64,000 bases of DNA. Source: Thamnaconus septentrionalis. Taxonomy: Eukaryota; Chordata; Actinopteri; Tetraodontiformes; Monacanthidae. The stretch is taken from the NCBI GenBank assembly GCA_009823395.1, contig CM020506.1, positions 2,717,501 to 2,781,500 on the forward strand, written 5' to 3'. Below are positions 11,501 through 25,735 of this stretch, piece by piece. The notes under the pieces are model-generated. The model was not told the DNA's origin, searched no databases, and saw only the letters and a program-made list of their open reading frames with translations. Both the position numbers and the translations under genes were made by a program. Positions within the stretch are counted from its first letter, which is position 1. Each line of letters starts with the position of its first letter.

Positions 11501-14500
11501 GAGACAAATCTGTTCTTTCTTTTTGTTCTTGCTTTTTGTATTTTTCAAAAATTAAAAGTTTGATGGAAATGGAGACGAGGAAAAGTGACTGAGGCAGGTG
11601 TGGGAGCAGGACCGTGGGTTAAGAGGAGCGTAGCTGGTGCAGAGCGCAGTGGAGCAGACTCACCGATAGAGCCTCCATCTGTCTTGCAGGCTCAGGGACC
11701 AGATGTCCTTGAAGTAGTCTTCTTCTGTCTCGGTCATAGCTGAGCTCTTCGCCAGCTCTCGATTGATTACCTGCTTGATCTTTTTCTTGTGTGCTCGTTG
11801 GAACTGTAGGGATTGGAGCAGAGAGACATTCAGTTCAAATCCTGCCTTTGTTGTTTAACACCCTTGTGTTTGCTGTAAGCTTATTCTTTCTACACAGGCC
11901 CACAAGCTCACTTAGTACATTCACTTCAAAAGGTTCAGAGCATCAGTCAGTCTTGAGACTTTTAAAAACTGACAGATGTGCTTTTTAGAACCTTTTTTAA
12001 AAGTTTGTTTTTGTCATTTTAAAACCGTCGTACATGCTTCTGTTGTTGAGAGAGATGACCCAAACCCTTGTTGCAGCTTTGCTGCGAAAACATTCTGTGG
12101 ACAAAGAAACTTCTCCAGACCCTCTGCCAACATACGATTAACAAGATAATGATTGCGCGCACAGAAAAAATTGGGCAAGTTTAAAATCATTAATTCAAGC
12201 TTTTCATACTAGAAAAAAAATAATAATTCAGGCAATTCCTGCCATCACAAGCAGGTGGCAGTCATGTGCCTGGGACTGAAGCAATTTTTAAATCGGGTAG
12301 TATATTTAGGAAAACTTATATTCCATCAGTTGTTTGAAAACAAAAGCCCTGGAAGCATGTGTGTGTGTGTGTGTGTGTGTGTTGTGCAATATTTTAAAGT
12401 CAGTCCATATTTACCTCCCATTCCTGCGTGCTTGGCCCTTCCTTCTCGTTGACTTCATCCAGGTCCAAAGCAAGCATCATTTTCTCCACTTGTCTGAGTT
12501 TTTCTGCATTGTTTGCCTTCCCTCTGCCGTCCTGACCAGCCTCTGGAAAAGGCTCGTCGTCATCAATCATCCGCTCCTTCTGGATCCAGTCTGCCTCCTC
12601 GATGATATCAATGAGTTCCTCAACCTCGGAAGGTGTGGAAGCAGTGGAGCGAAAATCTAAATTATGAAAGGATGAAGAAAATATTCTGTTTATTTAAATC
12701 AAAGTGAAAACCTTTAAATGTAACATTTTTAAATTTCCAGGTACGCTTTTAGTTTTTTTTTGTTTGTTTGTTTTGTTTTGTTAGGTGCAGTAACAATTGA
12801 TTCATTTATTTTCTTCACGGGTTTTAGTTTTGCTTCATTAATAAATGATGCTACAGGGAAAACACAGACTTGTTATTTCCTTGCCTAAAATGTTATTATT
12901 TTGTTTTGTTAGGTTATTCAGATTCACATGATGCAAGGCTTACCCTCATTATCATTTGCAATTTCTGTCTCCGTCTTCTGGACAGCACTGAAACTCACAC
13001 CCAACCACTCCAGCATCATCTCGGTCTTGTCATGAATCCATTCTGATTTTTTGTCCTATGTACGAAAATATACATAGAAAAATATTAAAAATTCTGAGTG
13101 CTAGCCCATATTTTGTAGAACCTGTATTGATGTGCACAGGGTGTATTATTTATTTGGAATGACTCACAGATACTCTGCGCAAATCTTCCCAATGTCTGCC
13201 TTTCATAAATTTCTTGAGGGAGAACTCAGAGAGGACTCCTTTCAGAGAGCACTCCAACATTCTTGTTTGGGTCATGATATTCCTCTCTGCTTCATTACGC
13301 TCCTTGAAAGCCTGATTAAAAGATGACACACAATGGAGATTTAAAAAGCACCTAAGACACGTGCATATTTCAATTTACGACATAATCATGTGAAACCAAA
13401 AGTTTCGCCAACAGCACAAATATGACAAACTATGACAAACTCCATAATTACTATGAAAGAAAGTTTGTCATGTGCTCACATCAGCGTACGCATGGCGCAA
13501 ATGAGGCGGCAGAGAGCGTCTGCTTTCAGGTTTGCTGGCCAGCTCCCTCAGATTGAAACGCTTCAGGATTTCACTGTCGCTGCGGCCGCCAACTCTCACG
13601 ATGCCTCTGTCCAGGAATTCAGAAATGCCTGAAAGGAGAAAGGAAAACAAATGCACATCAGAACAAACTTTTTAAAAGAAACATCATCTGTGTCTTTTTG
13701 CTTTAGTATTTGTTGAGCTTGACTAGACTGTCCGCCGGGTATGCAAGGACTTGATGAGCTCATTTGATGGGCAAGGATGTGTCCAAAAGCCCCTGACTAA
13801 TGGTTGCACCTCAAATTGATTTGGTTGCAGGCATATGGCAAATTTACACACAATACAGGATACCAGAACACTAAATGTCATTTTCAGTTGTGAAAACAAC
13901 AGAGCTCTCTCTGGTTTCTGCCCTCTTTACAACAAACACGTTGACAGCAGAAGTTAAACTTTGTTGAATGACAGACACCGCAATATATGTCAACAAGAAG
14001 TACAATTTTTTTTGTTTTAACTATAACTCAAACTGAGATAGGATCAGATTTGCTGTCATTAAAACAGACATCACTGCTTACCCTCCAGGAACTGATCCAG
14101 GGCGTGGTTTGTGTAACACACCACAAGCATCGGAGACGCTTGTGGTGAGTTCCACAGATTCTCATTGGACAACAAAGCCCGAGCAATCTTCAGGCCCACA
14201 TATGTTTTTCCTGTTTGAAGCAAAGGAAACAAGTGTCCCGACTTTACTTGCGAGTCTTGGTTTTGAAAAACACGCTCCATATCAAAATGGTAGTTCCCTT
14301 TTGCAGTGTCTCACCAGTGCCTGGAGGTCCCTGTATGATGGCCAGCTCTTTAGTGAGGGCCAGCTGGAGGGCTTTCATCTGTGAGTCATCGAGCCCCAGT
14401 TCCTCCATCTTGGGCCAGTTGGCTTCTCTCAAGCAGTGAAAGGGCCGAAGTCTCTTCCCCGCAGGGTTGGCAATGCATTGAAGGTTGTATTTGTCATTTC

Positions 14501-17500
14501 TTCGCAGATAAGCCGAAGGTTGCACATCTTTGCTGCACTCGACGATGTACCTGGGGAAATGATGGAAAAGATTGCACATTAGGTATTGGTCTGATGCCAT
14601 GTCAATAAGTGGCCAGTATCGCTGATATCCATACGATACCAATGATTTTCGATTAAGGTGGATTTATCATCATTGCGACGGTGGAGGGAATTTTCATTAC
14701 ATTCAAGTGTTTCTTTGTTTTCCCCCTTGTGAATGAATTGAACTGAAAATAATTAATTAGCTAAAACCCTGAACAGAATCACCCAATGACTCTATCGCCT
14801 TTATCGTAGCTGTCACAGAGATCCTCAGCAGCAGTCTACAGGGAAACTCATTGAGAGGCAGTATCTACACATATAGGCACAAAGTCATGGTTTGTTCTTT
14901 GCTCTGAGCAATCACAATTAAAGGTAAGACAGAGGCTATGGAGGCTACTAGGGATGCCAGGGAGGCGAGGGAGCTTGCCCACAGTCAAAGAAAAAAGCAT
15001 TTTTCTGACATCAGAGTGAAGCAGCATCTGTCTACACTGTGCTCTTTGTTTCATCCCAAGGCATAGTTGAGCAGTGCGCTCTTAGCTCTTTATGCAACTG
15101 TATTCCTTCACGCTGTATTACCCTTGCAACACCTATACTTGTATACAATGACGGTTTAGGCACCAATTGTCATGAGTTCCAATCAACAGCTTAAGACAAC
15201 TTGTTGGAAGGCTTATGTTTAACTGGCAGTACTGGGGGGGTGGGGGTGTTGGATTTTGGCATGTTCTTTATTGCATGAAATTAAAGCAACTTTATCTATT
15301 AAATCGATCTATCTCCAGTGGATAAATGGCAGACATAACAACACCAGCGTGAGTTTGAACCTTTCCAGCTGGACTTTTTCCATGTGGCCTTACCAGAACA
15401 AAAAAAAGAAAAAGCATCCTGACAAAGAACACAAAGACCCACTGAGCCTACCTCTGAAAGGGCAGGTCGTCCTCCTCCAGCTCTCTTAAACCATCGAGCA
15501 CATACCGATAAGCCTCGAAGTAGGCTGTGGTCTCGACCATCAGGAACACCTGATCTTTCTGTAAGACAAAGATTAACACAGAACTATTCATTCTGTGGCG
15601 TGTTGAAAATCTTGGCAAGGCACTTATAGTCAGTTTTAATTTCCAGTTTATATTGGTGTTTCAAGGGATTAAGCTTACCATCAGTATTACTCCTACTACT
15701 ACTACTACTACTACCACTATTTAATCATGGTGCCATAGCGTTCTTTTGCGGTTGACTAAAATTAGAGGCCTTTGTTGCCCAAAAGCAGTGAGTGCATTTC
15801 TGCCCTCAACCCACCTGAATTGTGGCCAACTGGGATCTGCACTCCTCAGTAAAGATAATCTCCACCTGGCCCTTCTGAAGTTGTCTGGGGTCACGATCTG
15901 ACACCGTGGCAAACAGGAAACTCTCAAAGTTGTCACAAGACAGGCACACCAGGGAGCCGTAGATCAGCCGCTTGGAGTTCTGCCAGCGCAAGGACTGGAG
16001 AAAGGATGCATGGTTAGGGTGAGCATGACTGACGTGGCGTCTGTGTTTTTTTCAGGACAGTGAAAGTCAACAGTCAATCTCAATGAGAATTCTTACCCGA
16101 AACGGCTTGACATCAAACTGCACTATGTAGGCAATTCCAGACCGCGTGCATTTGGGCACCAGCAGCCGGGTGTCAAAATACACTCTGATGTTGTCAAAGC
16201 GAGTGTTCCTCTTGAGACCGTCTCTCCCTCCCACTTTCATGAGTAAATACTGGATCCCATCACGCAGCGGTTGCACAAAGTCCTCTCTCATTAGTCGGAA
16301 GTGCGTGTCTAGGTAGAGGTGGGTGCTCGCGTAGCTCTGAGAAGTGAGGTTCTGTCGGAGGAAGGGCTTCTCGTCCTTATGGAACTCTGCATGAGTTGGA
16401 TAGATGGGTATAGTCCTGAAGTCCCCCTGCTCTTCTTCCCCTAGAGGCAAGTGAAAGAAATGAAAATGGTATTTGATCCTTGACTTTGCAGTGGCTTTTT
16501 CAGCATCATGATGAGGTGGATTACCTGGGATGATACCACTGGCAGGTAGGATGGAGTGAGTGTCCTTGTCTGACCGCAAGGTACCCTCCCTGCGTCTCTC
16601 CTGGAGATGGCTGGTCAGATCCTGAAGACGTTTCATGCTCTCCTCTATTTGGGGCTCAATTTCCACATCAAATGTTTTTAGGTTGTCAATGGTGGACTTA
16701 AGCTGCGTCAATACCAGTCTCACTGTCTGGACGCAGCTGGAAGGGAATATGCTAAGAACCTGAGAGAAGTTTATTGTACATCATTAGCGATACATCCGTG
16801 GAGACATTCATCCTATTTACTCTTAAAAGTCTCTCCTCCCAAACTCTTTATTAAACATTTATTAACAATCCTTTGCTCAACCAGATGAACACTATTGAAA
16901 TCAAGATCTCTTGTATTAGGGTGATAAGGCCTAGAAAGCAGCAGCTCACTATCATTATTAAATGATTGATAAAACTCAAATAAACATTGTCACAATCATT
17001 TAGAAGATGCAGCAGTATTTTGCTTCACACTAAAAGCAATACTGAGGGCCTAATAAACGACAACTCAATTTGTTTATTTCAGCAAAAGTACTACTCAGTG
17101 CTCAATGTGCATTTCTTCATTCATTCCCTGAGTGTGACATTCTCAGTCACTATGTTGTTATTTCCACTGCATTTGAATCTATGCATACCTCTGACAGAAT
17201 AGCCAAGATGTTCCCAAGAAGTTGTGGGTGTCGCGCCCTGCGGACAGGATCGGACTCGGACTCCGTGCCAGCCAGAGAGTATAGGAGGGTGGCCCGGAAG
17301 AACTCTGAATCCTTGACGATGTTAGCCAGGTGCTGCTTGGTGGCTCTTTCTGTCCTTGACATGAACGCTTTGCTGAGCACCTGACAGACGAGATGGACCA
17401 GGTCCTTCCTCATCTCTCTGTCATTCAGGAGATCCCTTAGGGCTGGGTGGGACGAGAGTGTGAAGGCCACCACCGAGGGTTCTCCTTCACACAGTTCTTC

Positions 17501-17965
17501 CAGTTTTTTATAGCCCAGTGTGTGGCCCTTTGGTGCCCTATCTCTGTCTGGTGGATGCACGCTCCCTCCTCTCCACTCACCCCTCCTGTCCCAATTCCCT
17601 TGCCTTGTTCCACTTGCACTGCGCCCTCCTCTGCTCGCACCCTTTTCCCCTGAGCAACTTTTGGCCCTGTCCCTATCTGCTGCATTTTGCTCTCTGCATC
17701 TTCCGCCACCACTTCTCTCTTGCACTGACTGCTCGTTTATGATCCTCCGTCCTCCTCTTCCCCATTGTGGTCTCCCCACACCTCCTTCAGCCCCCATTAC
17801 TCTTCCATTTCTTGAACCTTCACCCTGTAACCCTTTAACTTCAGACCTGAGCCTTGCACTTTTCTCTGGCTGTCTGCATGATTGCATGACCCCAACCCCT
17901 TTTTCATTTGCCCCTGTTTTGGCCTGATTCCCCCCGCGCCAGCCTTGAAAGGCACCACCTGGCAT
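6093..17965 (-). CDS. znfx1: NFX1-type zinc finger-containing protein 1 (SF1 RNA helicase)
   Basis: The protein is 1917 aa, in 17 coding exons (minus strand, 5' to 3'): 17965-17189, 16759-16525, 16440-16097, 15994-15815, 15558-15452, 14550-14315, 14210-14082, 13628-13480, 13311-13168, 13055-12944, 12656-12415, 11803-11664, 11409-11277, 11158-10991, 9127-9017, 8828-8733, 8543-6093. These sum to 5754 nt including the stop, almost the human length. An Arg/Gly-rich N-terminus leads to an SF1 helicase core: Walker A GPPGTGKT (about 622-629, split by an intron), VEEAAE (about 1002-1007), IGDHQQLRP, VDKYQGEEND (about 1181) and VALSRAKK (about 1216). A CGHxC-type NFX1 zinc-finger array follows (about 1285-1560). 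The C-terminus has an RZ-type finger (about 1847-1873, HWHKCPNGH and CPDC). The family is known as an interferon-induced mitochondrial dsRNA sensor in vertebrates and a small-RNA inheritance factor in nematodes. ATG 17965 was chosen because no in-frame ATG lies upstream before a stop. Confidence 0.97.
9128..10990 (-). other. znfx1: znfx1 intron 15, no exon seen
   Basis: A 1.86 kb intron separates the IGDHQQ and LRPSATVYDL exons. It contains an A20 run near 10256-10275 and a T20 run near 10870-10890, and otherwise AT-rich sequence. Open frames within it have no splice sites or recognisable protein. Confidence 0.6.
12359..12382. repeat. (GT)n microsatellite in a znfx1 intron
   Basis: A run of about 12 units, about 30 bp beyond the znfx1 exon 12 donor (12413-12414). 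Confidence 0.9.
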
Positions 17966-18027
17966 GGCCCTATTTCGAGGTGTTTGTCTCCTCTTTCTGG
18001 CTTCTTCATTGAGGTCCGTATCAAAAC
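17189..18027 (-). other. znfx1: znfx1 exon 2: 5' UTR end, translation start and disordered N-terminus
   Basis: The acceptor AG lies at plus 18028-18029 and the donor at 17187-17188. The main ATG is at 17965 with G at -3. An upstream ATG at 18009 in another frame opens a reading frame that overlaps the main start. The coding part is rich in Arg, Gly and Gln (about residues 1-130), then becomes a conserved helical segment (GYKKLEELCEGEPS...) that resembles the human GYKFLESLLQKDPS segment. Confidence 0.85.
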
Positions 18028-18341
18028 CTATAAGTAAAACAATTCATGTGTTTACAACCTGATGGAAGCCATATGGTAAATTTGAACAAATGTTTCAGCT
18101 GTCTCGTATAGAGCATGTTTACCATTACATTGTCCTTTTCTCTCCATTGTGGCGTTTACCTAGTCACGCCTGTAACTGCTGTGGAAAATAGATTCAATGA
18201 TGATTTTTTTGTACGCACCAACAAAAAAGCATTTGCTCAAAAATATGAATTTAAAACATTAAATTGTCTTAAATTAAATTTATGTGCTGTTTAAATATTT
18301 CAAATCTAAAACAGTAAAACAAAAATGTAACAATAAATTGC

Positions 18342-18401
<60 letters not shown>

Positions 18402-19227
18402 TGTCATGGTATAAATAAAACAAATGAGTTGAATATGAATTAAAATGCCTAAACAAACACAGTTACTTTAGTTCAGAACAGTTGTTCGGTTTCTATTCAC
18501 TGTGAGCAGTGGGCGGATGCAAGGGGGGGGGGGGGTGTCTTCACTGTTTACTGAGAACAGGTGCAGTGTAGTGGCTGTCTGTCCAGCAATGTCTTAGTTT
18601 TTGTTTTGTTTTGTTTTTTTTTTTAAAGAAATGCAGAGGTGTACTTTTCGATCGACAGAGGTATTTAATATATATTCAAATAACTAATTTTATTTTATTT
18701 ATTGACCCCTTTTTTGATCAATAAATAATTATGACGATCATTTTGATCGTCTTAATGTTACATTGTGGACATACATTATACCAACGAATACAAACAGCCA
18801 TATGCCTCATATATATTAATCAATAATCATGCAACACACACACATACACACACGCACAAAATCTTATTTGTAGCAAGGTGCAATGTACGCCCTCTGCTGG
18901 ATGTATGCAGAACCGGGAGTAGGTTTCTATTCACTGGAAACAGGACAGCAGCTCGCGTCACAGCATCTCAAAATAGATCTCAGTAACTTCACATGCTACA
19001 ATAAAATAATATACATTCCTAAATGTTCTAGAAAGGAACGTAGAAACGCTCATTAAGCATAAACGTCTCCAGTAACTACATAATGCATCATCATTTTTAG
19101 TCGCTCAGCATCTCCACAAGCGGGACTGACGTAGGCTATACTGAAATCAAGAATGGGGATGGGGAAAAAAACCCTACTCACCAAAATAAAAACAACAGCA
19201 ATGATGATAGTCACGACACAAACTTAC
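18028..19227 (-). other. znfx1: znfx1 intron 1
   Basis: A 1.2 kb AT-rich intron between the non-coding exon 1 and exon 2. It carries a (TA)n run of about 24 units (18351-18398), a G12 run near 18522 and a short CA-rich stretch near 18836. No coding exon is seen. Confidence 0.6.
18351..18398. repeat. (TA)n microsatellite
   Basis: A pure TA run in znfx1 intron 1, preceded by A9. Confidence 0.9.
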
Positions 19228-19326
19228 CGTTACTGAATTCGAGCTTCTCGTGAACGTCACAGCCCAGACATGACCGCGCCGCCTCGCCAACCTGCGTCCC
19301 TGCCTCCCTGGTGCTATCACCAAAAG
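19228..19326 (-). other. znfx1: znfx1 exon 1, non-coding 5' UTR (5' end estimated)
   Basis: A consensus donor (GTAAG on the minus strand, plus 19223-19227) ends an exon that splices to 18027. The frame continuous with the main ORF is open through this exon back to a TGA near 19335 but has no ATG, so it is read as 5' UTR. It contains a four-codon upstream ORF starting at 19271. The 5' boundary is inferred only from a TATA-like box about 25-30 bp upstream. Confidence 0.6.
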
Positions 19327-19351
19327 TGCCTACCTCACTTCAGGAAGCTGC

Positions 19352-19386
19352 TATTTAAAAGCTGCGTCGGATTCGTTTTCGTTTCA
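19352..19386 (-). promoter_or_regulatory. znfx1 core promoter: IRF-type element and TATA-like box
   Basis: Read on the minus strand, 19386-19372 is TGAAACGAAAACGAA, which contains the IRF core AANNGAAA and is one base off GAAANNGAAA. About 12 bp downstream is TTTTAAATAG (19360-19351), a TATA-like box. Together they would place a start site near 19325, just before the non-coding exon. The ISRE/TATA pairing is typical of interferon-stimulated genes. This is motif evidence only. Confidence 0.5.
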
Positions 19387-20842
19387 TCAGAAAACCTCGG
19401 CGAAGCGCCACCTTCGAATTTCTCAACCATAGGACTGTTATGTGAGCGAAACGTATTCCGCTTGCCCTATTAGAACACGGGTTGTCTTCTTTCTCTTGAC
19501 GTCAATTAGGACAGCACAAAACACAAGACAACCAACAAAAGTGAACACATTTGCAACTCGCTGGTGGAATAAAAATAGAGATACAAGTATACATTATCTA
19601 AAAAAAAAAATATTTTATATATATACACATATATAAACAAGTATACATTATCATATATAACATATACCTATAAAATACAAGTCTCCACATATGTACTGTA
19701 AGAAGAACGGGTGCAGCAGTACGAGGTAGAGCGTGGTCGTTCAAGGTGTAGAATAAGCAGGAGAAGAAAATATGATGGTTATTGCACACTATCACAATCA
19801 GGGTTAGGGTTTCGGGGTTCCTCATAATGTCAATGGCAAAGTTGTCAACTTTGGAGTCCCCCCAAAAGGCCAAAAATGATTTCCCGTGAAATATGTCAAC
19901 TGATTGTGATAGCAGAGCTCCCAGGCTTTACAATGATACCTCACATGTCCATTTCTACTGTATAATTTTGGAGAGAAAAAAAAAATCCACCTCAACATAG
20001 ACATAATGATTCGCTGAATTTTATATGTTGAAAGGTGTTGAGATAAGCACAGCCACGTAGGGGTCAAAAAGCGGATTATTTTTTTTTATTTTTTTTTTCT
20101 AAGGTGGAGTCGAAACCTGAAGCACCGCGACGAATGTGGTGCCAACTTCAGCGTCGTCTGACACGCCGAGATTTAAGTGCAAAAGAATTTACAAATGGTA
20201 CGTGACTTTAACAGTAACAACTGCTGTTTCAAATGCAGTGAGACACAAATTCTGGAAGAAATGGAAGAAGCAAGCGCATAAACTCTGGGTACTTTGGAGT
20301 CTTCACGGTTATATTAAGCTAACATATTTGTTCAGGGAAAATTGCTGCGGGAGATGTCAGGCGCTCGGGTTGCCGCCTCCTCGTTCTTACGTCATCGTCT
20401 TGACCTGACGTCACCATTCCGGCAGCAGGAAAACTAGCTTGAGCCGATGTGTCCCATTGGTCTCCATCCCGCCAGTGTGAACCATCTATGGTGTAAACAT
20501 GTAGCCGTGTCAGCGGTATCGCCTCAGTTCTGTGAAGCCGAAGCTCCTTAAGGTTCACCTCTTTTGTCATTTATTCGAATTATAATGGCTTTATCGGCAC
20601 ACTCGCCGCCAGGGTGGAGGACTGCTGTCCCGATAACTAGCAAGCTAACGGCGACGAGCTAACTATCGGGCCGTGTGTTTGTACTATATACGGGGAGAGG
20701 GGGCTGGCCTTGCTAATTATTAGGCTGCGAGTTTCCAGTCGGCGGCCGCAGCAAGTATCGGGGCTGAAGAAGCAACAAAGCAAAAGAAGATCATGGGACC
20801 CATCGCGCTGCAGTAAGGACGCACACCGAGACGAGAGGAATC
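19387..20842. other. Divergent intergenic region between znfx1 and tbc1d20
   Basis: About 1.4 kb separates the two start regions. It contains AT repeats near 19612-19640, a 28-bp piece of the telomere-type unit at 19799-19826 and a GC-richer block from about 20340 that probably holds the tbc1d20 promoter and 5' UTR. No TATA box is obvious on the tbc1d20 side. No protein exon is seen. Confidence 0.5.
19799..19826 (+). repeat. Short fragment of the telomere-motif repeat unit
   Basis: TCAGGGTTAGGGTTTCGGGG followed by TTCCTCAT matches the segment of the 35.9-37.2 kb unit just before its CATGGGCTAG boundary. Only this part is present. Confidence 0.6.
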
Positions 20843-21401
20843 ATGAAGGACTCGAGTCGAGACCCATCGCCTGAGAACAACGGTAGCTGTCATTGTCTGT
20901 AGCGTTGCCTTGGTCTGTCCTCGTTCGTTGGACCTGGACATACGTGTGGGCCGTTTCACCGATGTGTACATGTCTGATGTCAAGAACAAGATTATTTACG
21001 CTTGTTAGTGAGGCCGCGTTACTTGGCACTGGGGTTAGCACGTATCGCCATCCCCTCTCTGCGTTAGCAAAACTAGTAGGTCAAGTGATAACATAGTTAA
21101 TGATGTCAATGTGACCCGCGTTTCCGGTTTGTGAAAGGAGCTGGCGACGTTGGCAGAGAGACTGGGTAAAATAATATGCACTATGATTTTTTTATTTTTT
21201 TTATTTTTCTAAGAGTTAGCATCCAGGCGGACGAGGAAGATCGCCGATATCAGGCAGGCCCTGAGTGTGAGTCCAGTAGATGTGTCTGCTCTGAGGAGGA
21301 TGGCGATCAGTGAAGGTGGACTGCTGACCGATGAGATACGCTGTCAAGTGTGGCCCTGGCTCCTCAACGTCCTCCCTCACGTGCTGGAGCAAGAGCCAGG
21401 T

Positions 21402-21437
<36 letters not shown>

Positions 21438-24014
21438 TCGGTTTCCTCCTCAGGCTCTATTGCTCACACCCTCCTCCTCTACCTCACACAACAAAACACG
21501 ATCGCAACAGATGACATGCCAACTGTGAGCCGCGTGTTTGTCAAGCTGACGGCAAATTGTCCTCTTTTTTTTTTTTTCTTCCAGAACCCGTAGAGCGAGA
21601 CAATAACAAGGACTACAACCAGGTGCTCCTGGATGTCCAGCGCTCTCTGCGGAGATTTCCCCCTGGTGAGTAAGAGTCTTGAGTCCCGTGAGCTCCAGCA
21701 AGAATAACGCAACACAGCCAGTCTGAGAGGCAGCGTGATGGTGTTGCAGACACGAGAAACAAACTTAAGAGTGGATTTGTATTTTACGTAAATTGTGCTG
21801 TAATGTGGACAATAAAGTGCACATAAGATGTTTTTTTTCTCTCTTCACCCTCTGGCTAAAGGCAACATGACATTTATCCTCCTGAGCCTGTAATTGTCCT
21901 TTGTGTCTACAAGACATTTTGACAGCATTTTCCTCCTGCTTGGGCTTTCATACAGGTCTTACGAGTATGTAAATCAGCGCTGAACTTTTCAGAGTTTGCC
22001 TCCCATTTGCCCTGATCGTACTGTTTGCACAAGGAGTGCCGTGCATCATCAGAGACCCCTTTCATACACTTCATAAACGAGAAAAGTTACAGGGCGGTGA
22101 TAAATTGGTTGATGCGTTGGGTTTGACAGCCACGGCTTCATGGTCTTCTGACCTTTAGTAATTCCTCCATTGACATGCACAGGAATGCCGGATGAGCAGA
22201 GGGAGGGTCTCCAGGAGGAGCTCATAGACATCATCCTGCGAGTCCTGAAACGCAACCCGCAGCTGCACTACTACCAAGGGTACCACGACATTGTCGTCAC
22301 CTTTTTACTGGTTGTGAAGGAGCGCTATGCAACAGCACTGGTCGAAAAGCTCTCCACACATCACCTCAGGTCGGTACATTTCTGGTTATGTGTGTGTGTG
22401 TGTGTGTGTGTCAACATTCTCCTTTTTCACTTGGCCACAACTCCAGTTAAAAACCCTTATTTTAGGGACTTCATGGATCCTACAATGGACAACACAAAAC
22501 ACATTCTGAACTACTTGATGCCCATCATTGAGCGGGTCAACCCTGAAGTTCACGACTTCATGCAACAGTAAGAGCCTCTGCTTTTCCACTTGTGTGCGGT
22601 CCACCTGCTTTGTGGATCTAATTTTAAGTGTGACATTGTTATTTTTTCTTGTTCTTTATTTATCCAGTATGAGTTTTCAGTGTGGTTTAGGTACGACAAA
22701 TGAATCACAGCCCACCTGAAGAGTGCTGCTGCACCTGGTAGTTTAGGTGAAAACTTTCAATCATCAGCAACCTGGTTGGAAAAGTTGACTCTGTCAAATC
22801 TTTATGGATTACAAATATTAAAGAATATCATACAGGAAGTATTCGGTGGTATGGTTTGCGGACAAACAACAACAACAACGACGTCGTCAATGAAATCTGC
22901 TGCAGTGTTGCATCGTCACAGGCAGTATCATAATGACATGAGTTTTATTGTCTAACCAGCATTATGCAACAGGTTTCCTGTCTGTCCTACTTAGCGGAGG
23001 AAAAAGCGAACCGCGCCTAGCGTATTCAGCGTGCTGATCCTATTATGGCAGCTGAAGGCTTAGCAGGAGAGGTGCCACGTAGAGGGTTAACCTGACTCTT
23101 GCCTTCTGTAGATTTTGACTCTGGATTCCATAGCATGACTGTTGAATTAGGGCTGGGTGTTTGTTTTTTTTTGCTGTTGTTATTGAATTGCTGGAATAAC
23201 TCTCTGTGGTGCATGTTCAGGGCTGAGGTAGGAACAGTCTTCGCCCTCAGTTGGCTGATCACGTGGTTCGGCCACGTCCTGTCAGACTTCCGCCACGTCG
23301 TTCGGTTGTATGACTTCTTCCTGGCCTGCCACCCGTTGATGCCCATCTACTTTGCTGCAGTGGTGAGTTCTTTGCAGAACCATGAATCCATAAAAAGTAA
23401 AAAGTCCTCAAGATATTCTTCTACGCAGTCGCTTCCGCCCTGGTCCGTCCCCGAACCTCTCAAAAACTCTTGTCTGCCCCCCCCCCCCGACAGACTGTGT
23501 TGCACAGGGAGGAGGAGGTGCTGGACTGCGAGTGCGACATGGCCATGGTTCACCACCTGCTGTCCCAGATCCCCCAGGACCTCCCGTACGAGACGCTCAT
23601 CAGCCGCGCCGGAGACCTCTTCGTCCAGTTCCCTCCCTCCGAACTGGCCAGGGAGGCGGCCGCACACGAAAGGTAGCCCGCACGCCCGCCCCGCTCAGCG
23701 AACCCTCGCCCGTGCACTCGCATTGCCGTCATCTATATTTTTAATGCCGGCTTTTTTGCAGCATGGCGGCGTCGACCTTCAAGGACTTTGACCTGGCGTC
23801 CACTCAGCAGCGACCCGACTCCGTCCTCCGCCGCCGCCGCCGGCAGAAGCAGGCGGAGGGCTCGGGGGCGGACAACGCGGTGGCCCGGCCGTCGGTGGCG
23901 CGGCGCTTCGTCCGGCTCGCCGTCATGGGTCTCACGGTGGCCCTGGGCGCGGCAGCTCTGGCGGTGGTCAACACGGCGCTGGAATGGGCCCCCAGGCTGG
24001 ATCTGTTCCCCTGA
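20843..24014 (+). CDS. tbc1d20: TBC1 domain family member 20 (Rab GTPase-activating protein)
   Basis: Eight coding exons: 20843-20882, 21214-21399, 21585-21665, 22183-22369, 22466-22567, 23221-23362, 23494-23672, 23762-24014. They sum to 1170 nt, 389 aa; the human protein is about 403. The TBC domain spans about residues 55-245. The first catalytic finger is in LLDVQR (Arg about 95) and the second in HYYQGYHD (Gln about 134). Long identical blocks to the human family include LSWLITWFGHVLSDFRH and DLPYETLISRAGDLFV. A single hydrophobic segment near the C-terminus (about 357-376, LAVMGLTVALGAAALAVV) anchors it in the ER membrane with the catalytic part in the cytosol. The family is a GAP for Rab1 and Rab18 in ER-Golgi traffic and lipid-droplet biology; human loss causes Warburg Micro syndrome. 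The linker before the anchor is Arg-rich and diverged. Confidence 0.97.
21402..21437. repeat. (ATC)n microsatellite at a tbc1d20 donor
   Basis: Twelve ATC units begin one base after the exon 2 donor GT (21400-21401), so the donor reads GTATCATC, a weak match to consensus. Confidence 0.85.
22389..22411. repeat. (GT)n microsatellite in tbc1d20 intron 4
   Basis: About 11 units, 20 bp beyond the exon 4 donor, in a very short intron (96 bp). Confidence 0.9.
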
Positions 24015-25735
<1,721 letters not shown>

